Below are positions 1-8,560 of a stretch of 64,000 nucleotides of DNA, one piece after another. Under the pieces are notes generated by a model. That model saw only the letters and a program-made list of their open reading frames with translations, searched no databases and was not told where the DNA came from. A program made the translations under genes and the position numbers. Positions within the stretch are counted from its first letter, which is position 1. Every line of letters begins with the position of its first letter. The stretch is from Chloroherpetonaceae bacterium (GTDB lineage Bacteria; Bacteroidota; Chlorobiia; Chlorobiales; Chloroherpetonaceae), in assembly GCA_028277445.1 (NCBI GenBank), contig JANQGG010000063.1, positions 62,001 to 126,000 on the forward strand, in the 5' to 3' direction.

Positions 1-161
1 TAACTTATTTCAGAATTGTTTTAGATACTTCATTGCATCTTTCTCATCTTAAGATCACCCTAGTGGCAATTCATGAATTTCGATTACAATGAGATTGCGT
101 TTCTGCATTTAATTATGCTTCACTGAGCCTTCACCAAAAGGGAAATAGTATTTAAAAACAC

Positions 162-887
162 CTACTTTCCAAATCCGCCAAAACTTCGGCTACGGTACGT
201 GCTCTGAGTGCCGCGATTGACACGTGATTTAAACTTATTCAAAAAATTGCTGCGTTGGGTTTGCTGACGAACTTGTTTGCGTTGAAAGAAATTCGGATTT
301 GTTTTCTTGGTTGCCGTACCAAAAGTCCCGTACCTGTTATTTTTACCATAATAGGGCCGGTTACTGGCACGGTAATCGCGATAGGTATTCCAATCGTTAC
401 GATAAATTGGGCCGCCGCCAAGCAAACCAAAAACCTGGCTCATCAATGCATATTTACCGTAAAACTCCCAAAATGATGTCCCGTCAGAATTTTGACGCCA
501 TTGACCATACTGCGGATTGCCGACATACTGGTAACCCGGCGGAAATTTATCGTTGGATGTTTTACCGTCGCGGGATTTTGAAGCCAGTACCATCCCCAGG
601 TAATTCTGATTATCCTTGTAATATTGCTCTGAAACTTCCATCCAATTGGTCATATTTGAAAGAAACACCAAGCTATCGGGTTTGTTAGGGTCTGGCGTTG
701 CATAAACCAATTTGTAGCGATGTAAATACTTTGGGAATACACTGCCATCCTGACGCATATCCTGCAACAAAATGGAATATTCCGGAAATTGATCTAGCTC
801 TTTTTGCAATCGATCCAGAGGCGACTGTAAACCACAGGCCGTAAAAATGATCATTAGACCCAGACATGCAATAAGATGTTTAACCAT
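162..887 (-). CDS. Predicted lipoprotein, unknown function
   Basis: The N-terminus has a short hydrophobic stretch ending in a lipobox-like TAC (Cys at about residue 18), so this is probably a lipoprotein anchored by its acylated cysteine. I chose the ATG at 887 rather than the upstream in-frame starts because an AGGA lies about six bases before it and the signal peptide then has normal length. The mature part is about 220 residues. Its C-terminal third is rich in Arg, Asn, Tyr, Gly and Ser, low complexity and basic, with no catalytic motif I recognise. It may form a pair with the downstream DUF4178-like gene, although there is no overlap. Function unknown. Confidence 0.75.
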   Translation of the reverse strand: MVKHLIACLGLMIIFTACGLQSPLDRLQKELDQFPEYSILLQDMRQDGSVFPKYLHRYKLVYATPDPNKPDSLVFLSNMTNWMEVSEQYYKDNQNYLGMVLASKSRDGKTSNDKFPPGYQYVGNPQYGQWRQNSDGTSFWEFYGKYALMSQVFGLLGGGPIYRNDWNTYRDYRASNRPYYGKNNRYGTFGTATKKTNPNFFQRKQVRQQTQRSNFLNKFKSRVNRGTQSTYRSRSFGGFGK

Positions 888-968
888 TGAAATCCTCATG
901 AAGAACCTCATTAACGTTTTATTTTTAATTAATCACAACATGATTTGCTCATAGCGCTTAAGAGCAAA

Positions 969-1526
969 TTATTCGTTTGGATTTTGCTCCCCCGGGAGAA
1001 TATTTGAGAATTGATACTCTTCCACTTCTTTTCCAACCGAGGCCTCAAATTCTGTTTCGCCCCATTGCTCAATCGTTACTGAATTTTTTTCATCATCATC
1101 AACAAAGCTCCAATAAATAAATTCTATACCACGGCCCAAACCATTTTTATAAAAAAATCCCGCACCTGATTCATCAAGGTAATAAGACTTTCCTTCTAAA
1201 GTGATCTGTTCGGGTGGATCTTCGTTATCTATGATGTATTTGCGAATTCCCCCTTCAATCTTTCCAATAGGAATTTTTTTGGAGATCGACCAGTATACTT
1301 CATCATCTTCTTCTCGCTCCAGATAAACCACTTCTTTGCTAGATGTTAATTCCCACTCAAAAATTTCATGCCCTTCTATATCATATTTATTGAACTCAGT
1401 AACGGTCCATGATTTCATATCATAATCCAACAAGTAGCCAACCTTAAGCTTGGAAAGCGTCAAATCGCGCAGAGGATCAAATTCAGGTTCTTGCTCTTTC
1501 TTTTTAAAAAACGATTTAAACGGCAT
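969..1526 (-). CDS. DUF4178-like protein
   Basis: A soluble acidic protein of 185 residues. After a basic, charged N-terminus (residues 1-15) it has one or two beta-rich units with the pattern of DUF4178: a leucine-rich strand (LKVGYLLDYD), a W-T-V strand, then a WEL/YLERE strand near residues 58-72. DUF4178 proteins in other genomes often sit beside small membrane proteins and spermidine-synthase-like genes, but here the neighbour is only a lipoprotein. No signal peptide or catalytic residue is visible. The family assignment rests on overall pattern and is moderate; the molecular role is unknown. Confidence 0.6.
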   Translation of the reverse strand: MPFKSFFKKKEQEPEFDPLRDLTLSKLKVGYLLDYDMKSWTVTEFNKYDIEGHEIFEWELTSSKEVVYLEREEDDEVYWSISKKIPIGKIEGGIRKYIIDNEDPPEQITLEGKSYYLDESGAGFFYKNGLGRGIEFIYWSFVDDDEKNSVTIEQWGETEFEASVGKEVEEYQFSNILPGEQNPNE

Positions 1527-1685
1527 AGATTATGAATAAATTAGGATTTATATAAACTTACTTTAAAAACCATTTGGCATTTTGAACTTTTTGTTCTCAT
1601 GGGGAGATAATATATTCAGCTATGAGAAATTTACAATATCCTCTTAGAAAACTTAATAAATCCTTGAATTAATCTCAATTTAGTT

Positions 1686-2114
1686 ATGGCAAATCAGGCT
1701 CCTTCTGAAAAATCACTTAAAAAAATCGAACGTTTTGTTCAGCATTTTTGTGAAAAATCCGGGATGAACACTCATTCCGATAAAAGTATTACCGATAGTA
1801 TCGTTAAAGGCCTTGCGGCTAATCTTGAAGAACTTGGCAAACCGCTTTGTCCATGCCGGTTCTACCCTGATAAAAAAGAAGAAGCTAAACATCGCACATG
1901 GATATGCGCATGCGATGACATGCAGGTTTATAAATACTGCCACTGCCTGCTGTTTGTTACACCTGAGGGATTTCCGGTTACCGAGTATTTACCTGAAGAT
2001 CACGAAGGTCGCTCTACCTATGGTTTAGTTAAAGACCCAACTCCAGAGCTAGGCCGCAAGCTTCGCGATCATGCCGAAGCTCGCGAAAAAGAACGCCGTG
2101 AACGCCATTCATAA
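1686..2114 (+). CDS. ftrB: Ferredoxin:thioredoxin reductase, catalytic (beta) subunit
   Basis: The three cysteine motifs of the FTR catalytic subunit are present with exact spacing: CPC (55-57), 16 residues, CAC (74-76), 8 residues, CHC (85-87). In the family, four of these cysteines bind a [4Fe-4S] cluster and two form the redox-active disulfide that reduces thioredoxin with electrons from ferredoxin. The middle motif is usually CPC, so the proline-to-alanine change is unusual, but both cysteines remain. An N-terminal extension and a charged tail (RDHAEAREKERRERHS) flank the core. No variable (alpha) subunit gene is nearby, as in many non-plant FTRs. A terminator follows immediately. Confidence 0.92.
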   Translation: MANQAPSEKSLKKIERFVQHFCEKSGMNTHSDKSITDSIVKGLAANLEELGKPLCPCRFYPDKKEEAKHRTWICACDDMQVYKYCHCLLFVTPEGFPVTEYLPEDHEGRSTYGLVKDPTPELGRKLRDHAEAREKERRERHS

Positions 2115-2120
2115 GTAAGC

Positions 2121-2146
2121 AAAGCCACTTTACCGGGTGGCTTTTT
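2121..2146 (+). terminator. Rho-independent terminator after ftrB
   Basis: An 8-bp perfect stem, AAAGCCAC (2121-2128) with GTGGCTTT (2137-2144), has an 8-base loop and runs into a T-stretch. It lies just after the ftrB stop codon and before the MntA-type gene. Confidence 0.8.
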
Positions 2147-2224
2147 CATTTTAGTAAAGTACATTTCGGGTTAAATAAATTTATATTGTAAGCAAATGAT
2201 TTACCACCTAATATCATTTAATTG

Positions 2225-2512
2225 ATGAAAACTGAAGAGATTGAATGCAAAATCAGAGACTTAAAACCGGTTTTATCAAAAAAGTTTCATGTTGATAAAA
2301 TTGGTTATTTTGGTTCTTATGCCAGAAACGAACAAACGCTAACATCTGATATTGATATTTTGGTTTCATTTAGGAAACCTCTGGGTTGGTCTTTTTTTGA
2401 TCTGCAAGACTTGTTGGAACAAGAATTAAATATAAATGTCGATCTGATTTCAATAAATGCTCTTAAAGATCAATTAAAACAAGATATCCTTCGTGAAGTG
2501 AAATATATATGA
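2225..2512 (+). CDS. mntA: MntA-type minimal nucleotidyltransferase (antitoxin)
   Basis: A 95-residue minimal nucleotidyltransferase with the family signature GS (30-31) followed by a D-I-D (42-44) metal-binding pair. In characterised HEPN/MNT modules this enzyme adds AMP groups to the HEPN partner and so neutralises it. The ATG at 2225 is preferred; an in-frame TTG lies one codon upstream. The stop codon overlaps the ATG of the next gene by 4 bp, the coupling expected for this two-gene system. Function is inferred from family and neighbour. Confidence 0.85.
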   Translation: MKTEEIECKIRDLKPVLSKKFHVDKIGYFGSYARNEQTLTSDIDILVSFRKPLGWSFFDLQDLLEQELNINVDLISINALKDQLKQDILREVKYI

Positions 2513-2865
2513 CACCCAAGTCAAGGAAATATAGATTTTACTTAGAAGATATGTGCCTTTCTATGGAAAGAATTCAAACTTATATTGAAAACCTGGATTT
2601 TTCCGAATTCAAACATCAAATGATCGTGATTGATGCCGTTGTAAGAAATTTTGAAATCATTGGAGAAGCGGCAAAACACATCCCAGAGCATATTGTCAAT
2701 AAATATCCAGAGATTCCCTGGAAAAAAATGTACCGATTAAGAAATATCATCATTCATGAATATTTCGGACTTGATCTTGAAATGATATGGGAAATAGCCA
2801 ATCACGATTTACCCCAAAACCTTCGTGATTTAAGAAAATTGATGATACAAGAAGAGTTACCTTAA
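2509..2865 (+). CDS. hepT: HepT-type HEPN ribonuclease toxin (DUF86)
   Basis: A 118-residue helical HEPN protein of the DUF86 family. The toxin signature R-x4-H-x-Y is intact (R78, H83, Y85). Known HepT toxins use R and H for RNA cleavage, and the tyrosine is the target of AMP addition by MntA. The gene overlaps the upstream MntA-type gene by 4 bp and no other gene follows on this strand. Both members look complete, so the module is probably active or was recently. Confidence 0.87.
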   Translation: MTPKSRKYRFYLEDMCLSMERIQTYIENLDFSEFKHQMIVIDAVVRNFEIIGEAAKHIPEHIVNKYPEIPWKKMYRLRNIIIHEYFGLDLEMIWEIANHDLPQNLRDLRKLMIQEELP

Positions 2866-3035
2866 GAAGATACTTACCTGCTAAAGCACTGCTTTTTCAA
2901 AAATTCTTCAAGCGCAAGTCTTTAATCTAAATTCGACTAATCCTTAATTGCATTTTTTTCTTCAGAGTGTGAGTTCCAACCAAAAATCATCGTTTTCCGT
3001 CACCCTTGATTTTTAATTTTTTTGATATAATTTAT

Positions 3036-4322
3036 TCATTTAGGCTCACCGGTTTCATATGGATTGTTTGGATCATTACTCCACTCAAACCAGCCGCCAT
3101 CAAACACCGACACGTTCGGCCAGCCCATTAACCAGGCATTCAAAAACGCTTCACTTCCCCGCCAACCTGTGCCGCAATAAAACGCTAAATGTTTATCTGG
3201 CGTAATGCCAACCTGCTGCCATTGTTCGGCGATTTCATGATACTCACGTGTGGTGTGGTCGTGATTTCGATAATTTTCCATGTGATAAGCATCAGTGCCA
3301 CAATTTCCAAAAATCGCCCCCGGGATTCGCCCTTTCTTCTTGATGTAATTGTACCCGCTAACTTCCCCGATAAACTCCGGCCAACTTCGTACGCTAACCA
3401 GCTCTGCATCTTTAGCTTTCAGCATTTCTTTGGCTTTGGGCAAATCAACAATCAGTTCGGGACTAGCTGGTATTGTTGCGCCAAAATCCTTTACGGGCGT
3501 TTTTGGAACATCTTCCGTATGGACTTCGTAGTGCGCATCTTCCCATGATTGAAATCCTCCGTTCAACACACGCACGTCTTTTACGCCGGCATACATCATG
3601 ATCATTGCGCAGCGAATTGCGCCTATATGTCCGGCCGCTTTTCCGGGAAACTCATCATCGTTATCGGGCATCAAATATTTACCATAAAGCACAACGGTGG
3701 AATCGGTTGTAATGCCATGCGATTCTAAGGTTTTTTTAAGCTCTTCCGGAGAACGCCGATTCCAGGTTTCAGGCGATTCCAACGACAAGGTGTTGATATC
3801 TATGGCCCCAGGAATGTGTCCGGTTAAATACGCCTCTCGATTTCGATAATGTGCATGGCAAATAACCGTGTTCTTGCCCGGAAACTCTTCCGGCGTAACA
3901 CCATCCACGATATTTTTCACCCACTCGGCAGGCACTAAATGTTGATATCGCCCTAGCTTTTCCATAGGCAGATCAGGATTAGTCGTCCACTCCTCACAAA
4001 ACCTCGGATAAATTAAAACCTTAGGGTAACCTGATTGAACCAATAAGCTGCCCATCATTTGGATATCAGAAAGTGAGTGCCCATAGAGAACCAGGGTTTG
4101 ATCCGGCAATATGGATTTGGCTTTTAAGATATCTTCCCAATTTTCAAGAAGCGTCCATTGCATGGGCATTGATTTTGCGCCTTTAATATGCCCCCCTCTT
4201 TTTTCCCCGTTCAGTTTCCAGCCATTGTATGCATCGATAGACCGGATATCTAAAATCATTGTATCCTTATGATCAAGCATTTCTAAAAGTTCGGATGTGG
4301 ATACTTCTTTAATGTTTTTCAT
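3036..4322 (-). CDS. Multi-domain rhodanese-family sulfurtransferase
   Basis: The 428-residue protein carries three rhodanese-like units in a row: about 1-120, 130-270 and 295-428. Each repeats the D/S-I/V-R, 'GHIxGA' and 'GGxxxW' landmarks. Only the last unit has a catalytic-loop cysteine (C383 in CGTGWRG); the equivalent loop in unit 1 reads YGHSLSD and in unit 2 YGKYLMPD, so these are probably inactive or structural. Rhodaneses move sulfane sulfur from thiosulfate or a persulfide to an acceptor. Two-domain forms of about 280 residues are common, so the extra unit is notable. No signal peptide, so cytoplasmic. The substrate cannot be told from sequence. Confidence 0.85.
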   Translation of the reverse strand: MKNIKEVSTSELLEMLDHKDTMILDIRSIDAYNGWKLNGEKRGGHIKGAKSMPMQWTLLENWEDILKAKSILPDQTLVLYGHSLSDIQMMGSLLVQSGYPKVLIYPRFCEEWTTNPDLPMEKLGRYQHLVPAEWVKNIVDGVTPEEFPGKNTVICHAHYRNREAYLTGHIPGAIDINTLSLESPETWNRRSPEELKKTLESHGITTDSTVVLYGKYLMPDNDDEFPGKAAGHIGAIRCAMIMMYAGVKDVRVLNGGFQSWEDAHYEVHTEDVPKTPVKDFGATIPASPELIVDLPKAKEMLKAKDAELVSVRSWPEFIGEVSGYNYIKKKGRIPGAIFGNCGTDAYHMENYRNHDHTTREYHEIAEQWQQVGITPDKHLAFYCGTGWRGSEAFLNAWLMGWPNVSVFDGGWFEWSNDPNNPYETGEPK

Positions 4323-4385
4323 AAAGTCTTCTCAGGTTTTGAAGGTTTTAAGAGGTACCAAATGGCTAAACCTATGGCAAGTAAA

Positions 4386-4715
4386 TTACACGGAAATGGC
4401 TTTATCACGTGTATTCTCAAAAATCCAATCCAAATAGGTACTCAATCCGTTTTGAATGGGTAGCTCAATAATTTCAGGTACGCTGTAACTATGGTGAGAT
4501 CTGATAAACGTTTCAACTTCGGGGTAAAGTTCATGCCGGGTTTTAATTAAAAGCTTGATTTCGGGCTCATGGCACGCTTTACCTTCCCAAATGTAGTAAC
4601 TTTCTATGTTGCTAAGTTGTACGCAGGCTGCAAGCTTTTCTTTAATCAAAAGCGTTGCCAGTTGTTTGGCTTCGTCTATATTTGGGCATGTGGTAATGAT
4701 TACGGAGCATGTCAT
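4386..4715 (-). CDS. cutA: CutA divalent-ion tolerance protein
   Basis: This matches the CutA1 family throughout: an N-terminal strand ending in TTCP, 'LAACVQ' near residue 30, 'YYIWEGK', and 'RSHHSYSVPEI' near residue 72. CutA forms a very stable trimer; its link to copper tolerance is old and its true role unclear. I place the start at the ATG at 4715, giving 109 residues as is usual for the family. The frame stays open upstream, but only to a TTG just beyond the stop of the DUF502 gene. It is probably co-transcribed with that gene. Confidence 0.88.
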   Translation of the reverse strand: MTCSVIITTCPNIDEAKQLATLLIKEKLAACVQLSNIESYYIWEGKACHEPEIKLLIKTRHELYPEVETFIRSHHSYSVPEIIELPIQNGLSTYLDWIFENTRDKAISV

Positions 4716-4780
4716 TGGATCACGGATTTTAGTTAGCCGGTCAGTTAAACTACGACTTCCTAACAAAACAGGCAACCCAT

Positions 4781-5392
4781 TTACTCTATTGTATGATAAT
4801 TTCGAACAAATTCAGGACCGATAATACCGCACGATATCACCATTTGCATGGCTTCTTCAACGCTCCAACCGGGATCCAACCACTCATTTTCATTCACGAA
4901 AATCAAATGACCCGATGCCGGATTTGGCGGAAGGGGCACAAAAACTTTTACTTTTTTTTCCTGGGTTTGTTCATCATAAATCGTACCGGTAATAAATCCA
5001 ATGGTGTTAAATCCGGTTTTCATGAAGTCAATTAACACCGCTTTTTTAAACACCTGTTTTTCCGGGAGCGACAAAGTGTTTGAAATTTGCTTTCCGACTT
5101 TGTAAATCGCACCAATTAATGGAATGTTATTGGCCAGATTTTCAAGATTGCTGAGAAACCATCGACCAATAATATTGCTTGAAAAAATGCCCAGTGCATA
5201 CAAAAAAATGATCGTGAAAAGAATCCCTAAACCCGGAACACGAACGCCAATCACTTCATAGACGACATCCATCACATTAACATCAATTCCGATATATATG
5301 AATCGGATCACGAGATAAACTAAAAAAATCGGAATGAACGCCAGAGTACCTCTTAAGAAGTAATTTCGTAAATGAGAGACAATGTTTTTCAT
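4781..5392 (-). CDS. DUF502 family membrane protein
   Basis: A 203-residue inner-membrane protein with two strong transmembrane segments (about 15-35 and 52-75) and a soluble C-terminal half. That half has the DUF502 landmarks: 'FVPLPPNPASG', then a segment around residue 175 reading VEEAMQMVISCG. No biochemical role is established for the family. It lies directly upstream of cutA on the same strand. Confidence 0.85.
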   Translation of the reverse strand: MKNIVSHLRNYFLRGTLAFIPIFLVYLVIRFIYIGIDVNVMDVVYEVIGVRVPGLGILFTIIFLYALGIFSSNIIGRWFLSNLENLANNIPLIGAIYKVGKQISNTLSLPEKQVFKKAVLIDFMKTGFNTIGFITGTIYDEQTQEKKVKVFVPLPPNPASGHLIFVNENEWLDPGWSVEEAMQMVISCGIIGPEFVRNYHTIE

Positions 5393-5493
5393 TGGTTTAA
5401 ATCCGTTAATCTTTGATTAATAGTACTATTTTTAGAATCGGTTTCAAATTCTTTCAATTTGGTATTGGATAGAGGGGCTATGAATTGGGGAAA

Positions 5494-6072
5494 TCACATC
5501 ACAAAACACATCTTGATATTCATTCTAAACTCTTTTAATACGGATGATAAAAGTTCACCTTGCTTTTCAAGATGTTGATTTAAATAAAATTTACCGTCTT
5601 TTAAGAAATAAACATCTACAGCTTCCAAATCCGGATCAACGATCCAATATTCCTTGACGCCATACGTTTCATAAATGACTTTCTTTTTATTTCGGTCGTT
5701 ATCTTGTGAAGAAGGTGAAAGGATTTCGATTAACAAATCCGGTGAGCCTTGCACATTATCCTCAGTAATGATTTCTAAGTTGTCATTAGAAATAAAAATA
5801 ATATCGGGCTCAACCACATTATCCTGACTTAATATCACATCGTATGGGGCGCCAAAAACTTTTCCAATTTTATTCTTCTTAAGAAATAAAAAGATTTCAA
5901 CAAGAAGATTACGACTAACAACTTGATGTTTGGTTTTCGGGGAAGGGGTCATCTGTAATTCTCCTTCTAATATTTCATAACGATTGCCATCATTAGGCAA
6001 TAAGGTGTATTCCCAATAGGTGAGGTCACGTTTTTTAGAGAGATAATCAACAACAGGTTCCAGGATTGCCAT
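5494..6072 (-). CDS. Uma2 family protein (DUF820, PD-(D/E)XK nuclease fold)
   Basis: A 192-residue member of the Uma2/DUF820 family. The order is typical: 'YEILEGEL', 'H...V' helix, 'VEPDIIFI', 'PDLLIEILSPSS', then 'KKVIYETYGVKEYWIVDP'. The acidic and lysine residues in 'EPD', 'IEILS' and 'KK..YE' fit a PD-(D/E)XK active site. Family members are very numerous in cyanobacteria and some Bacteroidota and Chloroflexota, and no member has a settled function. The gene stands alone. Confidence 0.85.
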   Translation of the reverse strand: MAILEPVVDYLSKKRDLTYWEYTLLPNDGNRYEILEGELQMTPSPKTKHQVVSRNLLVEIFLFLKKNKIGKVFGAPYDVILSQDNVVEPDIIFISNDNLEIITEDNVQGSPDLLIEILSPSSQDNDRNKKKVIYETYGVKEYWIVDPDLEAVDVYFLKDGKFYLNQHLEKQGELLSSVLKEFRMNIKMCFVM

Positions 6073-6198
6073 AATTACGAAATTTGTTTTTCACAATATC
6101 ATAAATTCTACGAAAGGAATCAAAACCGGTTTTCACGGATTTTTTCAATAAAAGAGGCCTCCTAAATGGCGGCTCAAAATCCATAAAAACTATTCCGG

Positions 6199-7041
6199 TT
6201 AAGCTTCTTGCGTTTGCTTCATCGGTCTGAAAATATAGGCTTGCTGCTTGAAGTAGTTCAGGAAATCCTGCCAAAATTGGGCTAAAATCGGCGCGTTGCT
6301 ATCGCTCAACGGATAAGGATCAGTTATGCCATAACCTTTCGGTTTTTCTTTCGGCAACACCAATGTCCCGAACATGGTATCCCAAATGGCTAGTTTAGTG
6401 CCATAATTTATACCGCCTGATTTGATTTCAATTGCATGATGCCACCGGTGCTGTTCAGGACCATTGATAATATAAACGAGCGGCCCGGATTTCACATCAA
6501 TGTTGGCATGAATATACATACCCAAAACGGCATCAATAACTCCCTTATACAGGGCGACTTCAGGCGCAGCCCCCAATAATACAATCGGTGCAAATTCTAC
6601 CGTTTGATTAACCAAAATCTCAAAGGAATGCGAACGAGAGCCTGCCAACCAGTCGACAGCAGTAACCGAGTGATGGGCTTCGTGCATTCGCCACAAGTAT
6701 TTACTTCGGTGCTGCCATCGATGAAACCAATAGATGTAGAAATCATGCAGAATGGTAAAAAACACAAGCTGCGCCCACACTGGCCAATCCGATACCAATT
6801 GAAGACGTGAGAGCCCGGATGTATCGTCCATCCATTTGATCAAAAAGTTAATTGCAAAAGCAAGCACGTAACTCTGAAACAAGGTATACATGACCAGGTC
6901 GTTAAAAAACCCGTTGCGTAGAAACTTGTGATCTTTGGAATATGGGAAAAATCGCTCCAACGTTATAAACATACCCGCTGAAGCAATAATAATCAGGGTT
7001 GAAATTGCTTCGGGCGTTTTTAACATCTCCAGGAAATCCAT
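6199..7041 (-). CDS. Sterol desaturase / fatty acid hydroxylase family protein
   Basis: An integral-membrane di-iron enzyme of the fatty acid hydroxylase superfamily. The histidine clusters are visible: H99, H107-x3-H111, H120-x2-HH (123-124), H178, and H198-x2-HH (201-202). Hydrophobic segments lie at about 12-30, 45-68 and 85-105. Such enzymes hydroxylate or desaturate fatty acyl chains, sterols or carotenoids. Substrate is unknown. Its position at the end of the minus-strand surface-sugar cluster, 24 bp after the NeuB-like gene, hints at modification of a lipid carrier or lipid A, but that is inference. Confidence 0.85.
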   Translation of the reverse strand: MDFLEMLKTPEAISTLIIIASAGMFITLERFFPYSKDHKFLRNGFFNDLVMYTLFQSYVLAFAINFLIKWMDDTSGLSRLQLVSDWPVWAQLVFFTILHDFYIYWFHRWQHRSKYLWRMHEAHHSVTAVDWLAGSRSHSFEILVNQTVEFAPIVLLGAAPEVALYKGVIDAVLGMYIHANIDVKSGPLVYIINGPEQHRWHHAIEIKSGGINYGTKLAIWDTMFGTLVLPKEKPKGYGITDPYPLSDSNAPILAQFWQDFLNYFKQQAYIFRPMKQTQEA

Positions 7042-7064
7042 TACATCAATCGTTTGTTATTTCA

Positions 7065-7952
7065 CTAGGTTGTCGGTAACGATTGAACCCGGCGCAATTT
7101 TTTACGCGGGCCTAACTCGCTCTCATACACTTTTTTAACCCCGTCGCCTAGTGCAACTTCAATATCACGAATGTTAGAGACCAAACGCATCATACCGCCA
7201 ATTTCTACGGAAGCCGCCTGATCCGAGCCCCACATGGCACGATCCAACGTGATGTGTCGTTCAACAAACGTCGCGCCTAAAGTCACTGCCGCCCAGGTGG
7301 TTGAAAGTCCGACTTCATGACCGGAGTATCCAATTGGACAATCGGGGTACAATCCTTTAAGCGTATTTATCATTTTTAAGTTCAATTCCTGAACCGGGCA
7401 TGGATAAGTAGATGTTGAATGGGCAATTAACAAATTGCCGGTACCAATGGTTTCAACCGCGCCTTTGATCTCATCCATTGATGACATCCCTGTAGAGATC
7501 ATCAACGGGCGGCCGGTTCCTTTTTTCTTTTTTAATAATTCTATATCGGTTAATGATGCTGAAGCCGCTTTATAGAATGGCGGATTGAACTGTTCCAAAA
7601 AATCAACGGCTTCTTCATCCCAGCACGAAGCGGTCCAATCCAGGCCTTTATCCTTACAATAACGATCAATTTCTGCGTAATCGTCTTTGGTAAATTCTAC
7701 TTTATGACGGTAGTCTATATAAGTCATGCGTCCCCAAGGGGTATCGCGTTCAATTTCCCATTGATCCTTGGGCACGCAAATTTCAGGCGTTCGTTTTTGA
7801 AATTTAACGGCATCGCATCCGGAAAGCGCTGCGCCATCAATAAGCTTTTTTGCAATATCCAGTGAGCCGTTATGATTAATACCAATTTCAGCGATCACAT
7901 AACATGGATGTCCATCACCCACAAGTCTTTGTCCTATTTTAACTTCTGCCAT
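7065..7952 (-). CDS. NeuB-family synthase (sialic-acid-synthase-like) without SAF domain
   Basis: A TIM-barrel PEP-dependent synthase. It shows 'AEIGINHNGS' (21-30), 'AVKFQ', 'STGMSS', 'HSTSTYPCP' and 'IGYSGHEVG', all typical of NeuB/SpsE enzymes, which condense PEP with an aldose to make a nine-carbon (or related) 2-keto-3-deoxy sugar acid. At 295 residues it stops at the end of the barrel and lacks the C-terminal SAF (antifreeze-like) domain normally present in about 340-residue NeuB proteins, where SAF covers the partner active site. The substrate may therefore differ from ManNAc. It sits in one operon with KdsC-like, SDR and, beyond an insertion, transketolase and cytidylyltransferase genes. 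Confidence 0.85.
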   Translation of the reverse strand: MAEVKIGQRLVGDGHPCYVIAEIGINHNGSLDIAKKLIDGAALSGCDAVKFQKRTPEICVPKDQWEIERDTPWGRMTYIDYRHKVEFTKDDYAEIDRYCKDKGLDWTASCWDEEAVDFLEQFNPPFYKAASASLTDIELLKKKKGTGRPLMISTGMSSMDEIKGAVETIGTGNLLIAHSTSTYPCPVQELNLKMINTLKGLYPDCPIGYSGHEVGLSTTWAAVTLGATFVERHITLDRAMWGSDQAASVEIGGMMRLVSNIRDIEVALGDGVKKVYESELGPRKKLRRVQSLPTT

Positions 7953-7999
7953 GAGAAATAATTTTCATTTAGTGTTAAAAAACCGATATAACGATCGAT

Positions 8000-8560
8000 T
8001 TACTGTTGTCTTAAAGAAATAATAAGTTCGGCAAATTCACGAAACGCGCCATATCCGCCCACGGCTTTGCATTTGTAATGCACCATTTCCTGAATAACCG
8101 GCATAGCGTCGCCGGGGCAAGCCGTTAAACCCGAGGGACTAATGGCTTCAATAATTCGCCGGTCGTTTGTATCATCGCCAATATAGGCTAATTCATCTAT
8201 GGCGTAGCCAGTTTCTTTTAAAATAACATCCAATTTAGCCAGCTTATCTTTAACGCCAAGGTAAAGATACGGTAATTTTAATTTTTCAGCACGTGTTTTC
8301 ACACTCCCTGAATTCTCTCCGGTGATAATTGCCGTTTGCACGCCAATGTTTCTTAATCGTTCAACGCCCATACCATCACGAATTGAAAAGCGCTTCATGA
8401 CTTCACCCCGATCATTATAATAAACACCGGTATCGGTTAATACACCGTCATTATCCGATAAAACTAATTTTAAGCGTTTAGCACGCGATAAAAATTCCTG
8501 TTGTTGCAAAATTTTAATGATTTTTAAGTTACCAAGCCGTCCACCCGCCATCAACCACAA
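8000..8560 (-). CDS. KdsC-like HAD phosphatase
   Basis: A small cap-less HAD hydrolase of the KdsC/YrbI group. The nucleophile motif reads LSDNDGVLTD; motif II is 'AIITGENSG', motif III is 'K' within 'GVKDKL', and motif IV is 'YIGDDTNDRR'. KdsC removes phosphate from 3-deoxy-octulosonate-8-phosphate; relatives act on sialic-acid and KDN phosphates. Its neighbour NeuB-like synthase suggests it dephosphorylates that product. The start is uncertain: ATGs at 8560 and 8551 both overlap the end of the SDR gene by 20-32 bp, and no later ATG precedes the domain. The usual D-x-D reads D-N-D, which keeps both aspartates. Confidence 0.87.
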   Translation of the reverse strand: MWLMAGGRLGNLKIIKILQQQEFLSRAKRLKLVLSDNDGVLTDTGVYYNDRGEVMKRFSIRDGMGVERLRNIGVQTAIITGENSGSVKTRAEKLKLPYLYLGVKDKLAKLDVILKETGYAIDELAYIGDDTNDRRIIEAISPSGLTACPGDAMPVIQEMVHYKCKAVGGYGAFREFAELIISLRQQ

